Assembly: GCA_023427085.1 (NCBI GenBank)
Contig: JAEZBO010000128.1
Span: 1-16,498 of the forward strand
Direction: 5' to 3'
DNA length: 16,498 nucleotides
DNA from: Pseudomonadota bacterium
GTDB taxonomy: Bacteria > Pseudomonadota > Gammaproteobacteria > Burkholderiales > Burkholderiaceae_B
How positions within the stretch are numbered: the first letter of the stretch is position 1; every line of letters starts with the position of its first letter. Shown here piece by piece: positions 1 to 7,269 of the stretch. The notes beneath the pieces are model-generated. The model had not been told where the DNA came from. It was given only the letters and a program-made list of their open reading frames with translations, and searched no databases. The translations under genes were made by a program, and so were the position numbers.

Positions 1-2
1 GG

Positions 3-335
3 CGTGACGTGGTGAGCCGCGCCGCCGCCGCCGCGCTGGAGGCGGCCGAGGCGATCGGCGCCGCCGGGCAGGGCCGCGGCGTGACGTCGATCCGCGGCAG
101 TTTCGACGAGTTCAACCTGGACCTCGAATTGCTGCACAGCGGACCACGCCTGAACCTGGCGGCGTCCGGCGCGGCGCCGGCCGATCTGCTCGATGGTGAC
201 GACGAGGCGTTCGAACGGGCCCTGGATGCCGCGATGTCGGGCGTGTCGGCGGTGTTGCTGCAACGTCTGGCGGATCGCCTGAGCACCGGTGAGCGCGACG
301 GCCAGGCGTTCCTGCGGCTGCATTTCGACCACTAG
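3..335 (+). CDS. C-terminal fragment of an NCS2-type purine/pyrimidine permease with cytoplasmic extension (5' end outside window)
   Basis: The frame is open to the left edge of the window (codons from position 3 read R-D-V-V-S-R), so the GTG at 9 is probably internal and the gene starts upstream. The visible piece of about 110 residues has no membrane segment. It contains an alanine-rich helix, then a block with FDEFNLD near residue 34 of the visible part, and ends in LRLHFDH. This pattern resembles the soluble tail found after the membrane domain of some burkholderial xanthine/uracil permeases, which looks like a histidine-kinase-type ATPase fold. The assignment rests on recalled family resemblance of the tail alone, as the transport domain is not in the window. 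It could instead be another protein carrying the same ATPase-like module. The next gene starts 123 bp downstream behind its own promoter-like sequence. Confidence 0.5.
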   Translation, partial: RDVVSRAAAAALEAAEAIGAAGQGRGVTSIRGSFDEFNLDLELLHSGPRLNLAASGAAPADLLDGDDEAFERALDAAMSGVSAVLLQRLADRLSTGERDGQAFLRLHFDH

Positions 336-367
336 ACCTTGCGAGCGGGGTGTCAACCCGGTTTGTC

Positions 368-412
368 CTAGCACTCGTCCTAGTGTTAGACCCGTCTTGC
401 GGCTCCTACAAT
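368..412 (+). promoter_or_regulatory. Dyad plus -10-like hexamer upstream of the tannase-family gene
   Basis: CTAGCACT (368-375) and AGTGTTAG (382-389) form an 8-bp inverted repeat with one mismatch and a 6-bp spacer. GTCCTAG also occurs as a direct repeat at 365-371 and 377-383. TACAAT at 407-412 matches the sigma70 -10 consensus at five of six positions, but I see no good -35 at 16-18 bp. If transcription starts near 419, the dyad centres near -40, a place typical of an activator or operator. It could instead be a weak hairpin ending the upstream permease mRNA, though no T-run follows it. Confidence 0.35.
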
Positions 413-458
413 TGGCCGGCATCCGCGCCAGCCCGCCCCTCGTGTCCCTGGAGTCACC

Positions 459-2156
459 GTGAAGCCCGTGATCGTCGCCCCCCTGTCTCTGATGGCCGCC
501 GCCAGCGCGATCCTGCTGCTGGGCGCTTGTGGCAGTACCGGACCGCAGCCCTTCAGCTTCGACCGGGCCAGCCAGGCGCTGGCGCAGCAGCAGGTCGCCG
601 CGCGCCTGATCGGGCTGCCCACCGGCGGCGCCACGGTCACCGCGGTCACCACCCCCCGATCCGAGCGCGACCCGCAGCCCCCGGCCTCGGTCCGCGCCGA
701 CATCTCCATCGCGCCGGTCGACCCCGCCGCGCCGCCGATCAAGATGGGGCTGCTGTTGCCGCGCGACTGGAACGGCAAGGTCGTGATGCTGGGCGGCGGT
801 GGCTACAACGGCACCATTCCCAGCCTCTACACCTATCCGGCGGCGCCACTGGCGCAGGGCGCGTATCCCTTGCTCACGCAGGGCTACGCGGTGTTCGCCA
901 GCGACTCGGGCCACCAGGCTGGCGCGGCCGGCAGCCGCGATGGCGGCTTCGGCATCAACGACGAGGCGGTCGTCAATTTTTCCGGCGCCGCGCTGAAGAA
1001 GGTCAGCGACGTCGCCGACGTGCTGGTGCAGCGTTTCTATGGCCGCGAAAGCGAGCGGCGCTATTTCATCGGCGGCTCGACCGGCGGCCGCGAGGCGCTG
1101 GCGGTGGCGCAGCGCTGGCCGGCCGACTGGGACGGCGTGGTGGCCTGGTATCCGGCCTGGAACGCCGCCAGCCTGAACCTGCAGTTCGGCCGCATCGCGC
1201 GCGCCTTCGCCTTGCCCGACGCCTACCCCAGCCTGGCCCAGCGCCGGCTGCTGCGCCAGGCGGCGCTGGCGCGCTGCGACGGCCTGGACGGCGTGCGCGA
1301 CGGCCTCATCAGCCACGTCGCGGCCTGCAACGCGCAGTTCGATCCGGCCTCCGCGACCTACCAGGGCCGCGCGCTGCGTTGCGCCAGCGGCGGCAACGAG
1401 GGCGATCAGTGCCTGTCGGACGCGATGATCGCGGCGCTCAAGACCTACGACAGCGCGATCGGCTTCGATCGCGAGATCGGCAGCGGCGAGGTGCAGTACC
1501 CGGGCTTCAACGTCTGGGGCGCCGAACTCGGCGAGCACGGCGACCACCCCTTGCAGCCGACCGTCAACCTGCTGGCGATGAACACCACGCCGCCGGCCAG
1601 CCCGGCGCCGCTGAGCGCGCCTTACTGGGCGGTGTTCTGGGACCAGTGGGTGCGTTTTTTCGTGACCCGTGATCCGGGCTTCGACGCCTTGTCGCTCGAT
1701 CCGCGGCAGCCCGGCCCGTGGCAGGCGCGCATCGACCAGCTGGCCCGCCTGCAGGACATCAACAGCACCGATCTGTCGGACTTCCAGGCTGGCGGCGGCA
1801 AGCTGCTGATGGCGCACGGCAGCGCCGACGTGCTGGTCAGCACGCGCGCCAGCGCGCAGTACTGGCGCCGTCTGCAGCAGACGCTGGGCAGCGAGGTGGT
1901 CGCCAGCTTCGCGCGTTATTACGAGGTGCCGGGTTTCGGCCATGCCGCCAGCACCACGTTCGCGGCCAACTGGGACGCGCTCAAGGCCCTGGACGACTGG
2001 GTCGTGAGCGGCAAGGCACCGGCCGCGCAGGTGGTCAGCGACGCCGCCGGCGTGCCCGGCCGCACGCGGCCCTTGTGCGAATATCCGAGCTGGCCGCGCT
2101 ACGTGGGCACGGGCGACGTCGATCAGGCGGCCAGCTTTCGCTGCGTCGAACGCTGA
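459..2156 (+). CDS. Tannase/feruloyl esterase family serine hydrolase, predicted lipoprotein
   Basis: 565 residues with GTG start; GGAG at 450-453 lies 5 nt upstream. Residues 1-23 form a lipoprotein signal ending LGAC (Cys24); Gly at +2 suggests the outer membrane. An alpha/beta-hydrolase follows with nucleophile motif GGSTGGRE (Ser207), acid residue in HGSADVLVS (Asp457) and His495 in PGFGHA. Residues 273-284 (CDGLDGVRDGLI) match the family's calcium loop, and an insertion (lid) domain would occupy roughly 220-420. The family (PF07519: tannases, feruloyl esterases, MHETase) cleaves aromatic acid esters such as gallate or ferulate esters. Unlike characterised members, the residue before Ser207 is Gly and the one after His495 is Ala, so the usual cysteine pair bridging the active site is absent. 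The real substrate cannot be read from the sequence. The gene appears to stand alone. Confidence 0.88.
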   Translation: MKPVIVAPLSLMAAASAILLLGACGSTGPQPFSFDRASQALAQQQVAARLIGLPTGGATVTAVTTPRSERDPQPPASVRADISIAPVDPAAPPIKMGLLLPRDWNGKVVMLGGGGYNGTIPSLYTYPAAPLAQGAYPLLTQGYAVFASDSGHQAGAAGSRDGGFGINDEAVVNFSGAALKKVSDVADVLVQRFYGRESERRYFIGGSTGGREALAVAQRWPADWDGVVAWYPAWNAASLNLQFGRIARAFALPDAYPSLAQRRLLRQAALARCDGLDGVRDGLISHVAACNAQFDPASATYQGRALRCASGGNEGDQCLSDAMIAALKTYDSAIGFDREIGSGEVQYPGFNVWGAELGEHGDHPLQPTVNLLAMNTTPPASPAPLSAPYWAVFWDQWVRFFVTRDPGFDALSLDPRQPGPWQARIDQLARLQDINSTDLSDFQAGGGKLLMAHGSADVLVSTRASAQYWRRLQQTLGSEVVASFARYYEVPGFGHAASTTFAANWDALKALDDWVVSGKAPAAQVVSDAAGVPGRTRPLCEYPSWPRYVGTGDVDQAASFRCVER

Positions 2157-2180
2157 GCGGCACCCCGGCGTCGCCGCGAT

Positions 2181-2223
2181 TCAGCGATAACGGTTCAGCG
2201 GCTCAGCGGTTCAGCGATCAGCG
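2181..2223 (+). repeat. Five close copies of TCAGCG after the esterase gene
   Basis: TCAGCG occurs at 2181, 2195, 2203, 2211 and 2218, three of them exactly 8 bp apart. The cluster lies in the 164-bp gap between the esterase stop and the MFS start. No function is evident; it may be slippage-derived. Confidence 0.5.
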
Positions 2224-2320
2224 CATGCCCGTCGTCGCGGCGCTGGCTTCAGCCCGGCGTTAGCCCGGCGGGCGTAAGATTTGCGCTTTCCCGCCCTCTG
2301 ACGCCGCCTGGCGTCCCGCC

Positions 2321-3574
2321 GTGAACGTCTCCGTCCCGCCGCCCGTCCCGCCCCGCCTGTCCCACCACACCGGTTTCATCGCCTTCCTGGCCGCGCGGGT
2401 GCTGGCGCTGTTCGCGCAGCAGGTGCAGGCCGTGGTGGTGGCGTGGCAGGTCTACGACCTGACCCGCGAGCCGCTGTCGCTGGCCTACGTGGGGCTGGCG
2501 CAGTTCCTGCCGATGCTGTGCCTGCTGCTGCCGGCCGGCGACCTGATCGACCGCTACAACCGCCGCAACATCCTGATGGCCAGTTGGATCGCGTCGGGCC
2601 TGTGCAGCGCGTTGCTGTGGTGGCTGTCAGGCCACGGGCATGCCGGCGTGGCCGGCATCTACGCGGTGCTGGTGCTGTTCGGCTGTGCCCGCGCCTTTGG
2701 CGGGCCGGCGATGCAGAGCCTGCTGCCGCAGATCGTGCCGCGCGAACAACTGGCGCAGGCCATCGCCACCAACATGATGCTGATGCGCGTGGCCAGCATC
2801 GCCAGCCCGGTGCTGGGCGGCCTGCTGTACGCCGCCGGGGGCGGCACCTTGACCTATTCGGTCTGCCTGTTCGCCTTCGTGGCCGGCGCCTTGCTGCTGG
2901 GGCTGGTCACGACACGCTACGCCGCGCCGCGCGGCGCCGCCGTCGGTACGATGTGGCAACGCTTCAGCGCCGGCATCGTGTTCATCCGTTCGCGCCCGAT
3001 CATCCTGGGCACGATCTCGCTCGACCTGTTCGCGGTGCTGCTCGGCGGCGTGATCGCTTTGCTGCCGATCTACGCGGCCGAGGTGCTGCATGTCGGCCCC
3101 GCCGGGCTGGGCGCCTTGCGCAGCGCGATGGCGATCGGCGAGGTCGCGGCCGGCGTGGTGCTGAGCCTGCGGCCGCTGCAGCGCCAGGTCGGTGCGCGCA
3201 TGTTCCTGGCGGTGACGATCTTCGGCATCGCCAACCTGGTGTTCTCGCTGTCGAGCTGGTTCTGGCTGTCCTTCGTGGCCCTGGCGGTGGCCGGCGCGGC
3301 CGACATGGTCAGTGTCTACATCCGCGGCGCCTTGGTGCAGTTCTCGACGCCCGACGAGATGCGCGGCCGCGTCAACGCGGTCAACATGCTGTTCGTCGGC
3401 TCGTCCAACGAATTGGGCGAGTTCCGCGCCGGCGCCAGCGCCGCCGCGGTCGGCGCGGTGCCGGCCGCGGTGCTGGGCAGCGTCTGTACGCTGGGCGTGG
3501 TGGCCGCCTGGACGCGGCTGTTCAAGCCGCTGCGCACCGTCGACCGTTACGAGGACGCCAGCCCCCGAGGCTGA
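2321..3574 (+). CDS. MFS transporter, EntS/MFS_3-like exporter
   Basis: 417 residues, GTG start, with about twelve hydrophobic segments. The MFS motif between helices 2 and 3 is visible as GDLIDRYNRR (residues 73-82). A degenerate second copy follows SxPDEMRGRVNAVN in the C-terminal half. The helix pattern and the stretch after LLPQIVPREQLAQA fit the MFS_3/EntS group, inner-membrane proton-driven exporters whose best known member exports enterobactin. No clear Shine-Dalgarno sequence precedes the GTG (upstream GGCGTCCCGCC), so the start is tentative; it gives a short proline-rich cytoplasmic tail before helix 1. The gene faces the TonB-dependent receptor tail to tail across a 173-bp gap, but they are not co-transcribed, so a shared substrate is only a guess. 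No siderophore synthesis genes are present. Confidence 0.82.
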   Translation: MNVSVPPPVPPRLSHHTGFIAFLAARVLALFAQQVQAVVVAWQVYDLTREPLSLAYVGLAQFLPMLCLLLPAGDLIDRYNRRNILMASWIASGLCSALLWWLSGHGHAGVAGIYAVLVLFGCARAFGGPAMQSLLPQIVPREQLAQAIATNMMLMRVASIASPVLGGLLYAAGGGTLTYSVCLFAFVAGALLLGLVTTRYAAPRGAAVGTMWQRFSAGIVFIRSRPIILGTISLDLFAVLLGGVIALLPIYAAEVLHVGPAGLGALRSAMAIGEVAAGVVLSLRPLQRQVGARMFLAVTIFGIANLVFSLSSWFWLSFVALAVAGAADMVSVYIRGALVQFSTPDEMRGRVNAVNMLFVGSSNELGEFRAGASAAAVGAVPAAVLGSVCTLGVVAAWTRLFKPLRTVDRYEDASPRG

Positions 3575-3603
3575 GCCGGTCGTGCCGGTGCGCGACCACG
3601 ATG

Positions 3604-3683
3604 CCGGCACCGCGAGGGCAGGCGGCCGCGAGGTCCGCACCGCGAGGTCGGCACCGCGAGGTCCGGCACCGCGAGGGCAGGGC
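3604..3683 (+). repeat. Imperfect tandem repeat, 14-15 bp unit, between convergent genes
   Basis: The unit CCGGCACCGCGAGG(T) recurs about four to five times with small changes (CCGGCACCGCGAGGG, CCGCACCGCGAGGT, CGGCACCGCGAGGT, CCGGCACCGCGAGGG). It fills half of the gap between the stop codons of the MFS gene (3574) and the receptor gene (3748). No start codon with a ribosome site is linked to it, so it is read as non-coding. A weak inverted repeat GCCACGC (3706-3712)/GCGTGGC (3739-3745) lies beside it; there is no T-run typical of an intrinsic terminator. Confidence 0.7.
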
Positions 3684-3747
3684 CGCCGCAATGTCGGCCA
3701 CCCGCGCCACGCCGCTGTCAGAACGCCAAGCCCGCGCCGCGTGGCGG

Positions 3748-5958
3748 TCAGAACCGGTGATTCAAGCTCAGCTCGAAGCGCCGCCCCGGCCCCTGGAACC
3801 ACTGGCTGGTGGTGTAGTAGGCCGTCGTGAAATAACGTCGATCGAACACGTTGTAGCCGCGCGCGGTGATCGTGGTGTCGGCGTCCATGTCCCAGCGCAG
3901 CGCCAGGTCGGTGCTGACGTAGGACGGCAGTTCTATCGTGTTGGCGTTGTCGGCATACCGTTTGCCGACATAGCGCAGCCCGCCCATCGCGGTCCAGCCG
4001 GGCTGGAAATTCCAGCTCAGCCACAGGTTGGCGAGCCGTTCGGCGACGTTGGTCGGCACGTTGCCGCGGCGCGAGACCGGCACGCCGTCGCCGGCTTCGA
4101 CGAAGTCGTCGTATTGCGCGCGCAGCACGGTGGCGTTGGCTTCCAGCCGCCAGTCGCGCGCCAGCGTCAGGTTCAGCGACGCCTCCAGTCCGCGCGAGGA
4201 CTGCTCGCCGACCTGGACGCGGCGGCTGCCTTCCTCGGGATCGCGCGCCAGCAGATCGGTCTTGCGGATGTGGTACGCCGCCAGCGTCCATTCGCCGTCG
4301 CCTTGCCAGAACGCCTGCTTCAGGCCGATCTCGATCTGCCGGCCGCGCGACAGGTCGAAGGCGGCGTTGGCCGGGCTCAGCATCAGCAGGCCGCTGACCG
4401 GGTCCGAGGCCTCTGAATACTGCGCATAGACCGCCAGGTCCGGCGTCAGGTCGTAGACCGTGCCCAGCCGCCAGCCGATGTCCGAGTAGGTCTTGCTGAA
4501 TGCGCGGCTGCCGGTCAGCAGGTCGTCGCGGCGGATGCGCGCGTGGTCGTAGCGCAGCCCGCCGATCAGCGACCACTGTTCGGTCAGTGCGATGCGGTCC
4601 TCGGCGAACAGCGCGAACTGTTCGGCTTCGTTGCGGTAGCGCGGAATGGTCGGCTGATCGCTGACGAAGTGGCCCGGATCGAAGTCGTAGGGATCGACCG
4701 GGCCGGAGCTGCCCGAATAGGTGTTGTTGGTGTGTTCGAAGCGGCTGCGGCTGACGTCGAAACCCACCGACAGCGTGTTGCGCAGGCCGCCCAGCCGGCC
4801 CTGGAAGGCCGCGTCGCTGGTCCAGCCCAGCTGGGTCTGATCGTGCGAGATGGCGGTGTTGTCCGAGCGGTCGATCAGGCCGGTGGCGCCGTCGTAGACG
4901 TAACGTTCGGCGTTGCGCCAGTCGCGCCGGCTGGCGACGTGATACAGGCGGCTGCGCACCGTGGTGGCGGCGTTGGGTGTCCAGACGGCGTCCAGCTGCG
5001 TCCACTGGTCGCGAAAGCGCATGAAGCTGTCGTCGACGTTGTAGTTCTTGTCGCGCAGCGCCGCGCTCTGGCGCCCTTCGATCAGCGGCGTGCCGAAGTA
5101 GCGCATCGGCCGCTGATAGCCGTAGGCATGGCTCAACGTCAGGCTCAGGTCGCGGCTGGCGTCCCACTGCAAGGCGCCCGAGAACGTCGCGTCGCCGTGA
5201 TCGCCGCGGTCGACCCGGCCATCGCTGCGATTGCCGCTCAGGTCGAGCCGGTAAGCCACGCTGTCGCTGAGCGAGCCCGAGCTGCCCAGCCCCAGCCTTG
5301 CGGTATCGTCGGTGCCGACGGTGGCCATCACCTCGTTGCGGATTTCGCCGCGGCTGGGTTTGCGCGGCACCACGTTGACCACGCCGCCGATCGCACCATC
5401 GCCGTAGATGACCGAGGCGGGGCCGCGCAGCACTTCGATGCGTTCGACCGACCAGGTGTCGAACGGAAAGCTCACGCCCACGCCGCCATATTGGCGCAGC
5501 CCGTCATATAGGCGCATCACCGATGCGCTGTCGCTGAAGCCGCGCGCCGACAGCGCGCCGAAGCCGTTGCCGGGATGGCCCATGTCGCTGATGCCGCCGG
5601 CGCGCGTGACGGCGTCGCGCACGCTGACGTCGCCGCGCGCCTGCAGTTGCTGGCGCGTGATGACCTCGACGCTGGCGGGCGTCTGGCGCGGTGTCAGCCC
5701 CAGGTTGGTGCCGGTGCTGGCGGGCGTGCTCAGCAGGCCGGGCCGCTTGGCGCTGACCGTCAGCGGCGCCAGCGTGGCGGGTTGGGTGGGTTGGCTAGAT
5801 TGGGCCACCTGAGTCGCTTGGACGGGTTGGGCCGGCGAACCGGTGGTCATCGAATTGGCAGTCGGCGAACCAGCGGCCGGCGCGCCGGCCAGTATCAATC
5901 CGGCGGTCAAGGCCTGCGCGGGCCAGCGGCCGGCAGGAAGAAGTCGCGATGCGGGCAT
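3748..5958 (-). CDS. TonB-dependent outer-membrane receptor, probable copper or copper-chelate uptake (BfrG-like)
   Basis: 736 residues; AGGA 8 nt before the ATG supports the start. A signal peptide covers about residues 1-30, followed by a Q/P/T-rich linker and a TonB-box-like LTVSA (66-70). The plug domain (about 85-200) shows SVEVITRQQLQARG and VERIEVLRGPASVIYGDGAIGG. The rest is a 22-strand-type beta-barrel ending in the C-terminal Phe expected of outer-membrane proteins. By family it would be called a siderophore receptor. The context argues for copper: it is the last gene of a minus-strand series with a DUF2946 protein, SCO and PCuAC, with only 43 nt between the PCuAC stop and this start. 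In Bordetella pertussis, BfrG is the TonB receptor of a copper-repressed DUF2946-bfrG-PCuAC operon. The copper role here is inference from that parallel; ferric siderophore uptake remains possible. Confidence 0.85.
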   Translation of the reverse strand: MPASRLLPAGRWPAQALTAGLILAGAPAAGSPTANSMTTGSPAQPVQATQVAQSSQPTQPATLAPLTVSAKRPGLLSTPASTGTNLGLTPRQTPASVEVITRQQLQARGDVSVRDAVTRAGGISDMGHPGNGFGALSARGFSDSASVMRLYDGLRQYGGVGVSFPFDTWSVERIEVLRGPASVIYGDGAIGGVVNVVPRKPSRGEIRNEVMATVGTDDTARLGLGSSGSLSDSVAYRLDLSGNRSDGRVDRGDHGDATFSGALQWDASRDLSLTLSHAYGYQRPMRYFGTPLIEGRQSAALRDKNYNVDDSFMRFRDQWTQLDAVWTPNAATTVRSRLYHVASRRDWRNAERYVYDGATGLIDRSDNTAISHDQTQLGWTSDAAFQGRLGGLRNTLSVGFDVSRSRFEHTNNTYSGSSGPVDPYDFDPGHFVSDQPTIPRYRNEAEQFALFAEDRIALTEQWSLIGGLRYDHARIRRDDLLTGSRAFSKTYSDIGWRLGTVYDLTPDLAVYAQYSEASDPVSGLLMLSPANAAFDLSRGRQIEIGLKQAFWQGDGEWTLAAYHIRKTDLLARDPEEGSRRVQVGEQSSRGLEASLNLTLARDWRLEANATVLRAQYDDFVEAGDGVPVSRRGNVPTNVAERLANLWLSWNFQPGWTAMGGLRYVGKRYADNANTIELPSYVSTDLALRWDMDADTTITARGYNVFDRRYFTTAYYTTSQWFQGPGRRFELSLNHRF

Positions 5959-6001
5959 GAGCGTGATCCTGTCGTTGTTGTTGTCGTGGCGGCGCTACCG
6001 C

Positions 6002-6517
6002 TCAGTGCAGCGTGTTGCTCGGCTTGACCGCGCAGGCCGTGGTGACCGACTGCGAGCCCTTGAACAGCAAGGTCAGCTCGACCGTGTCGCCCGGCACCGG
6101 CGTCTGCTCGGGCTTCTCGAGCATCACGTGCAGGCCGCCCGGCGCGAACGCCGCGGTGGCGCCGGCGGCGATCGGCAGCGCGTGCACATGCACCATGGCC
6201 GTCATGCCGTCGCGGGTCTCGGTCGAATGCAGCATCACGCGGCCGAAGCCCGGCGCTTCGGCGCCGATCAGCTCGAGCGCCTGCGTGCCGGTGTTGACGG
6301 CGCGAAAGTAGGCCGCCGACGGCAGCTTGTTGGGCAGCGGTCGGACCCAGCAGTCGTCGACGCGGATGCTGGCGGCCGCCTGCGTGGCGGCCGCGCCGGC
6401 CGCGGCGGCGGGTTGGCCGTCGTGGTGGCCGGGTACGTGGTGGGCCAGCGCCCACGGCGCCGCGAGGGCCAGGCAGAGGGCAAGCAGGGAGGACAGTCGG
6501 GGATGGCGGGTGATCAT
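6002..6517 (-). CDS. PCuAC-family periplasmic copper chaperone
   Basis: 171 residues. The signal peptide covers 1-25 (ends WALA), followed by a histidine-rich segment HHVPGHH (26-32) and an alanine-rich linker. The PCuAC domain (DUF461/PF04314) spans about 50-165. Its copper-binding pattern H-x10-M-x21-H-x-M fits exactly: His97, Met108, His130 and Met132. PCuAC proteins bind Cu(I) in the periplasm and deliver it to the CuA/CuB sites of cytochrome c oxidase, often together with SCO. The start at 6517 is chosen because it gives a complete signal peptide; only a weak GGA lies upstream. It begins 31 nt after the SCO stop and ends 43 nt before the TonB receptor start, so the three are very likely one mRNA. 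The His-rich N-terminal extension may add further copper sites. Confidence 0.9.
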   Translation of the reverse strand: MITRHPRLSSLLALCLALAAPWALAHHVPGHHDGQPAAAAGAAATQAAASIRVDDCWVRPLPNKLPSAAYFRAVNTGTQALELIGAEAPGFGRVMLHSTETRDGMTAMVHVHALPIAAGATAAFAPGGLHVMLEKPEQTPVPGDTVELTLLFKGSQSVTTACAVKPSNTLH

Positions 6518-6548
6518 GGTTTGTATCCAGTCGAATGATGTTGGGCAG

Positions 6549-7139
6549 TTACAGCGACAGCAGCCGGCGGACGTCGTCGGCGTACTCGTGCGCGCTCTGG
6601 TCGTGGCGCAAGCCGACGCGCAGGCGGCCGTCGCGGTCGTACAGGTAGCTGAAGGTGGTGTGGTCGATGGTGTAGCTGTCGCCGGCCGGCACGCGCATGT
6701 AGAAGACCTTGAAGGCCTGCGCGACCTCGTCGATCTGCGCCTGCGTGCCGCGCAGCCCGATGAAGCTGGGGTCGAAGACCCGCGTGTAGGCCTGCATGAT
6801 GTCGGGCGTGTCGCGGGCCGGGTCGAGCGTGATGAACAGCACCTGCAATTGCCCGGCGTCGTCGCCCAGCAGGCTTCTGACCTGCGCGGCGCGCGCCAGC
6901 GCGGTCGGGCAGATGTCCGGGCATTGCGTGAAGCCGAAGAACAGCAGCACGACCTTGCCGCGAAAATCGGACAGGGCCACCGTGCGGCCATCCGGGCCTT
7001 GCAGGCTGAAGTCCATGCCCATGCGGCTGCCCGACAGGTTCGACCCATGCAGCGCGGCCAGCTCGTCACGCGAGCAGCCGGCCAGGCCGGTGAGGCCGGC
7101 GGCGGCGAAGGCCGCCAGCAGGCGGCGTCTATTCCACAT
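6549..7139 (-). CDS. SCO1/SenC-family copper chaperone, lipoprotein
   Basis: 196 residues. Start ATG at 7139 is preferred over the upstream in-frame start at 7229 because it begins a lipoprotein signal (MWNRRR then LTGLAGC, Cys22) and has GGAG 9 nt upstream. The thioredoxin-like SCO domain (about 40-195) carries the copper-binding CPDIC motif (Cys73, Cys77) in GFTQCPDICPT and the conserved His160 in IDHTTFSYLYD, so all three copper ligands are present. SCO proteins help assemble the CuA centre of cytochrome c oxidase, acting as copper chaperone or thiol reductase at the outer face of the inner membrane. The pairing with the adjacent PCuAC gene is a common arrangement and strengthens both calls. 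A C-rich, non-coding 130-nt leader separates it from the repeat ORF upstream. Confidence 0.92.
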   Translation of the reverse strand: MWNRRRLLAAFAAAGLTGLAGCSRDELAALHGSNLSGSRMGMDFSLQGPDGRTVALSDFRGKVVLLFFGFTQCPDICPTALARAAQVRSLLGDDAGQLQVLFITLDPARDTPDIMQAYTRVFDPSFIGLRGTQAQIDEVAQAFKVFYMRVPAGDSYTIDHTTFSYLYDRDGRLRVGLRHDQSAHEYADDVRRLLSL

Positions 7140-7195
7140 GAAAAGAATCTCCGATCGAAGGTCGTCAGGGCGCGCCAGCGCGCACCGGACAGGCC

Positions 7196-7266
7196 GGGGG
7201 CACTGGCGCGGGTGGGGGCCCGCGCGCACGGGACTGGCGGGGGGCAGGGGGGGGGGTGGGGGCGGG
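7196..7266 (+). other. G-tract cluster (C-rich in the operon mRNA); candidate G-quadruplex and rut-like site
   Basis: Eight runs of three or more G occur on the plus strand within 71 bp: 7196-7200, 7210-7212, 7214-7218, 7230-7232, 7239-7244, 7247-7256 (ten G), 7258-7262 and 7264-7266. The copper operon is transcribed from the minus strand, so its template could fold a G-quadruplex and its RNA is a C-rich, G-poor tract between the repeat ORF and SCO. C-rich unstructured RNA is the classic substrate for Rho loading. The sequence shows the tract; the function is inference. Confidence 0.5.
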
Positions 7267-7269
7267 CGG

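Noticed and set aside
3706..3745. Bidirectional terminator between the MFS and receptor genes
   Set aside because: The 7-bp arms are separated by 26 bp and no T-run follows on either strand.
2627..5167. Very long minus-strand open frame (846 codons) across the MFS and receptor genes
   Set aside because: It is a shadow frame: composition is Arg/Ala/Gly/Pro-rich, no domain is visible, and it spans two well-supported genes in other frames. High GC makes stop codons rare.
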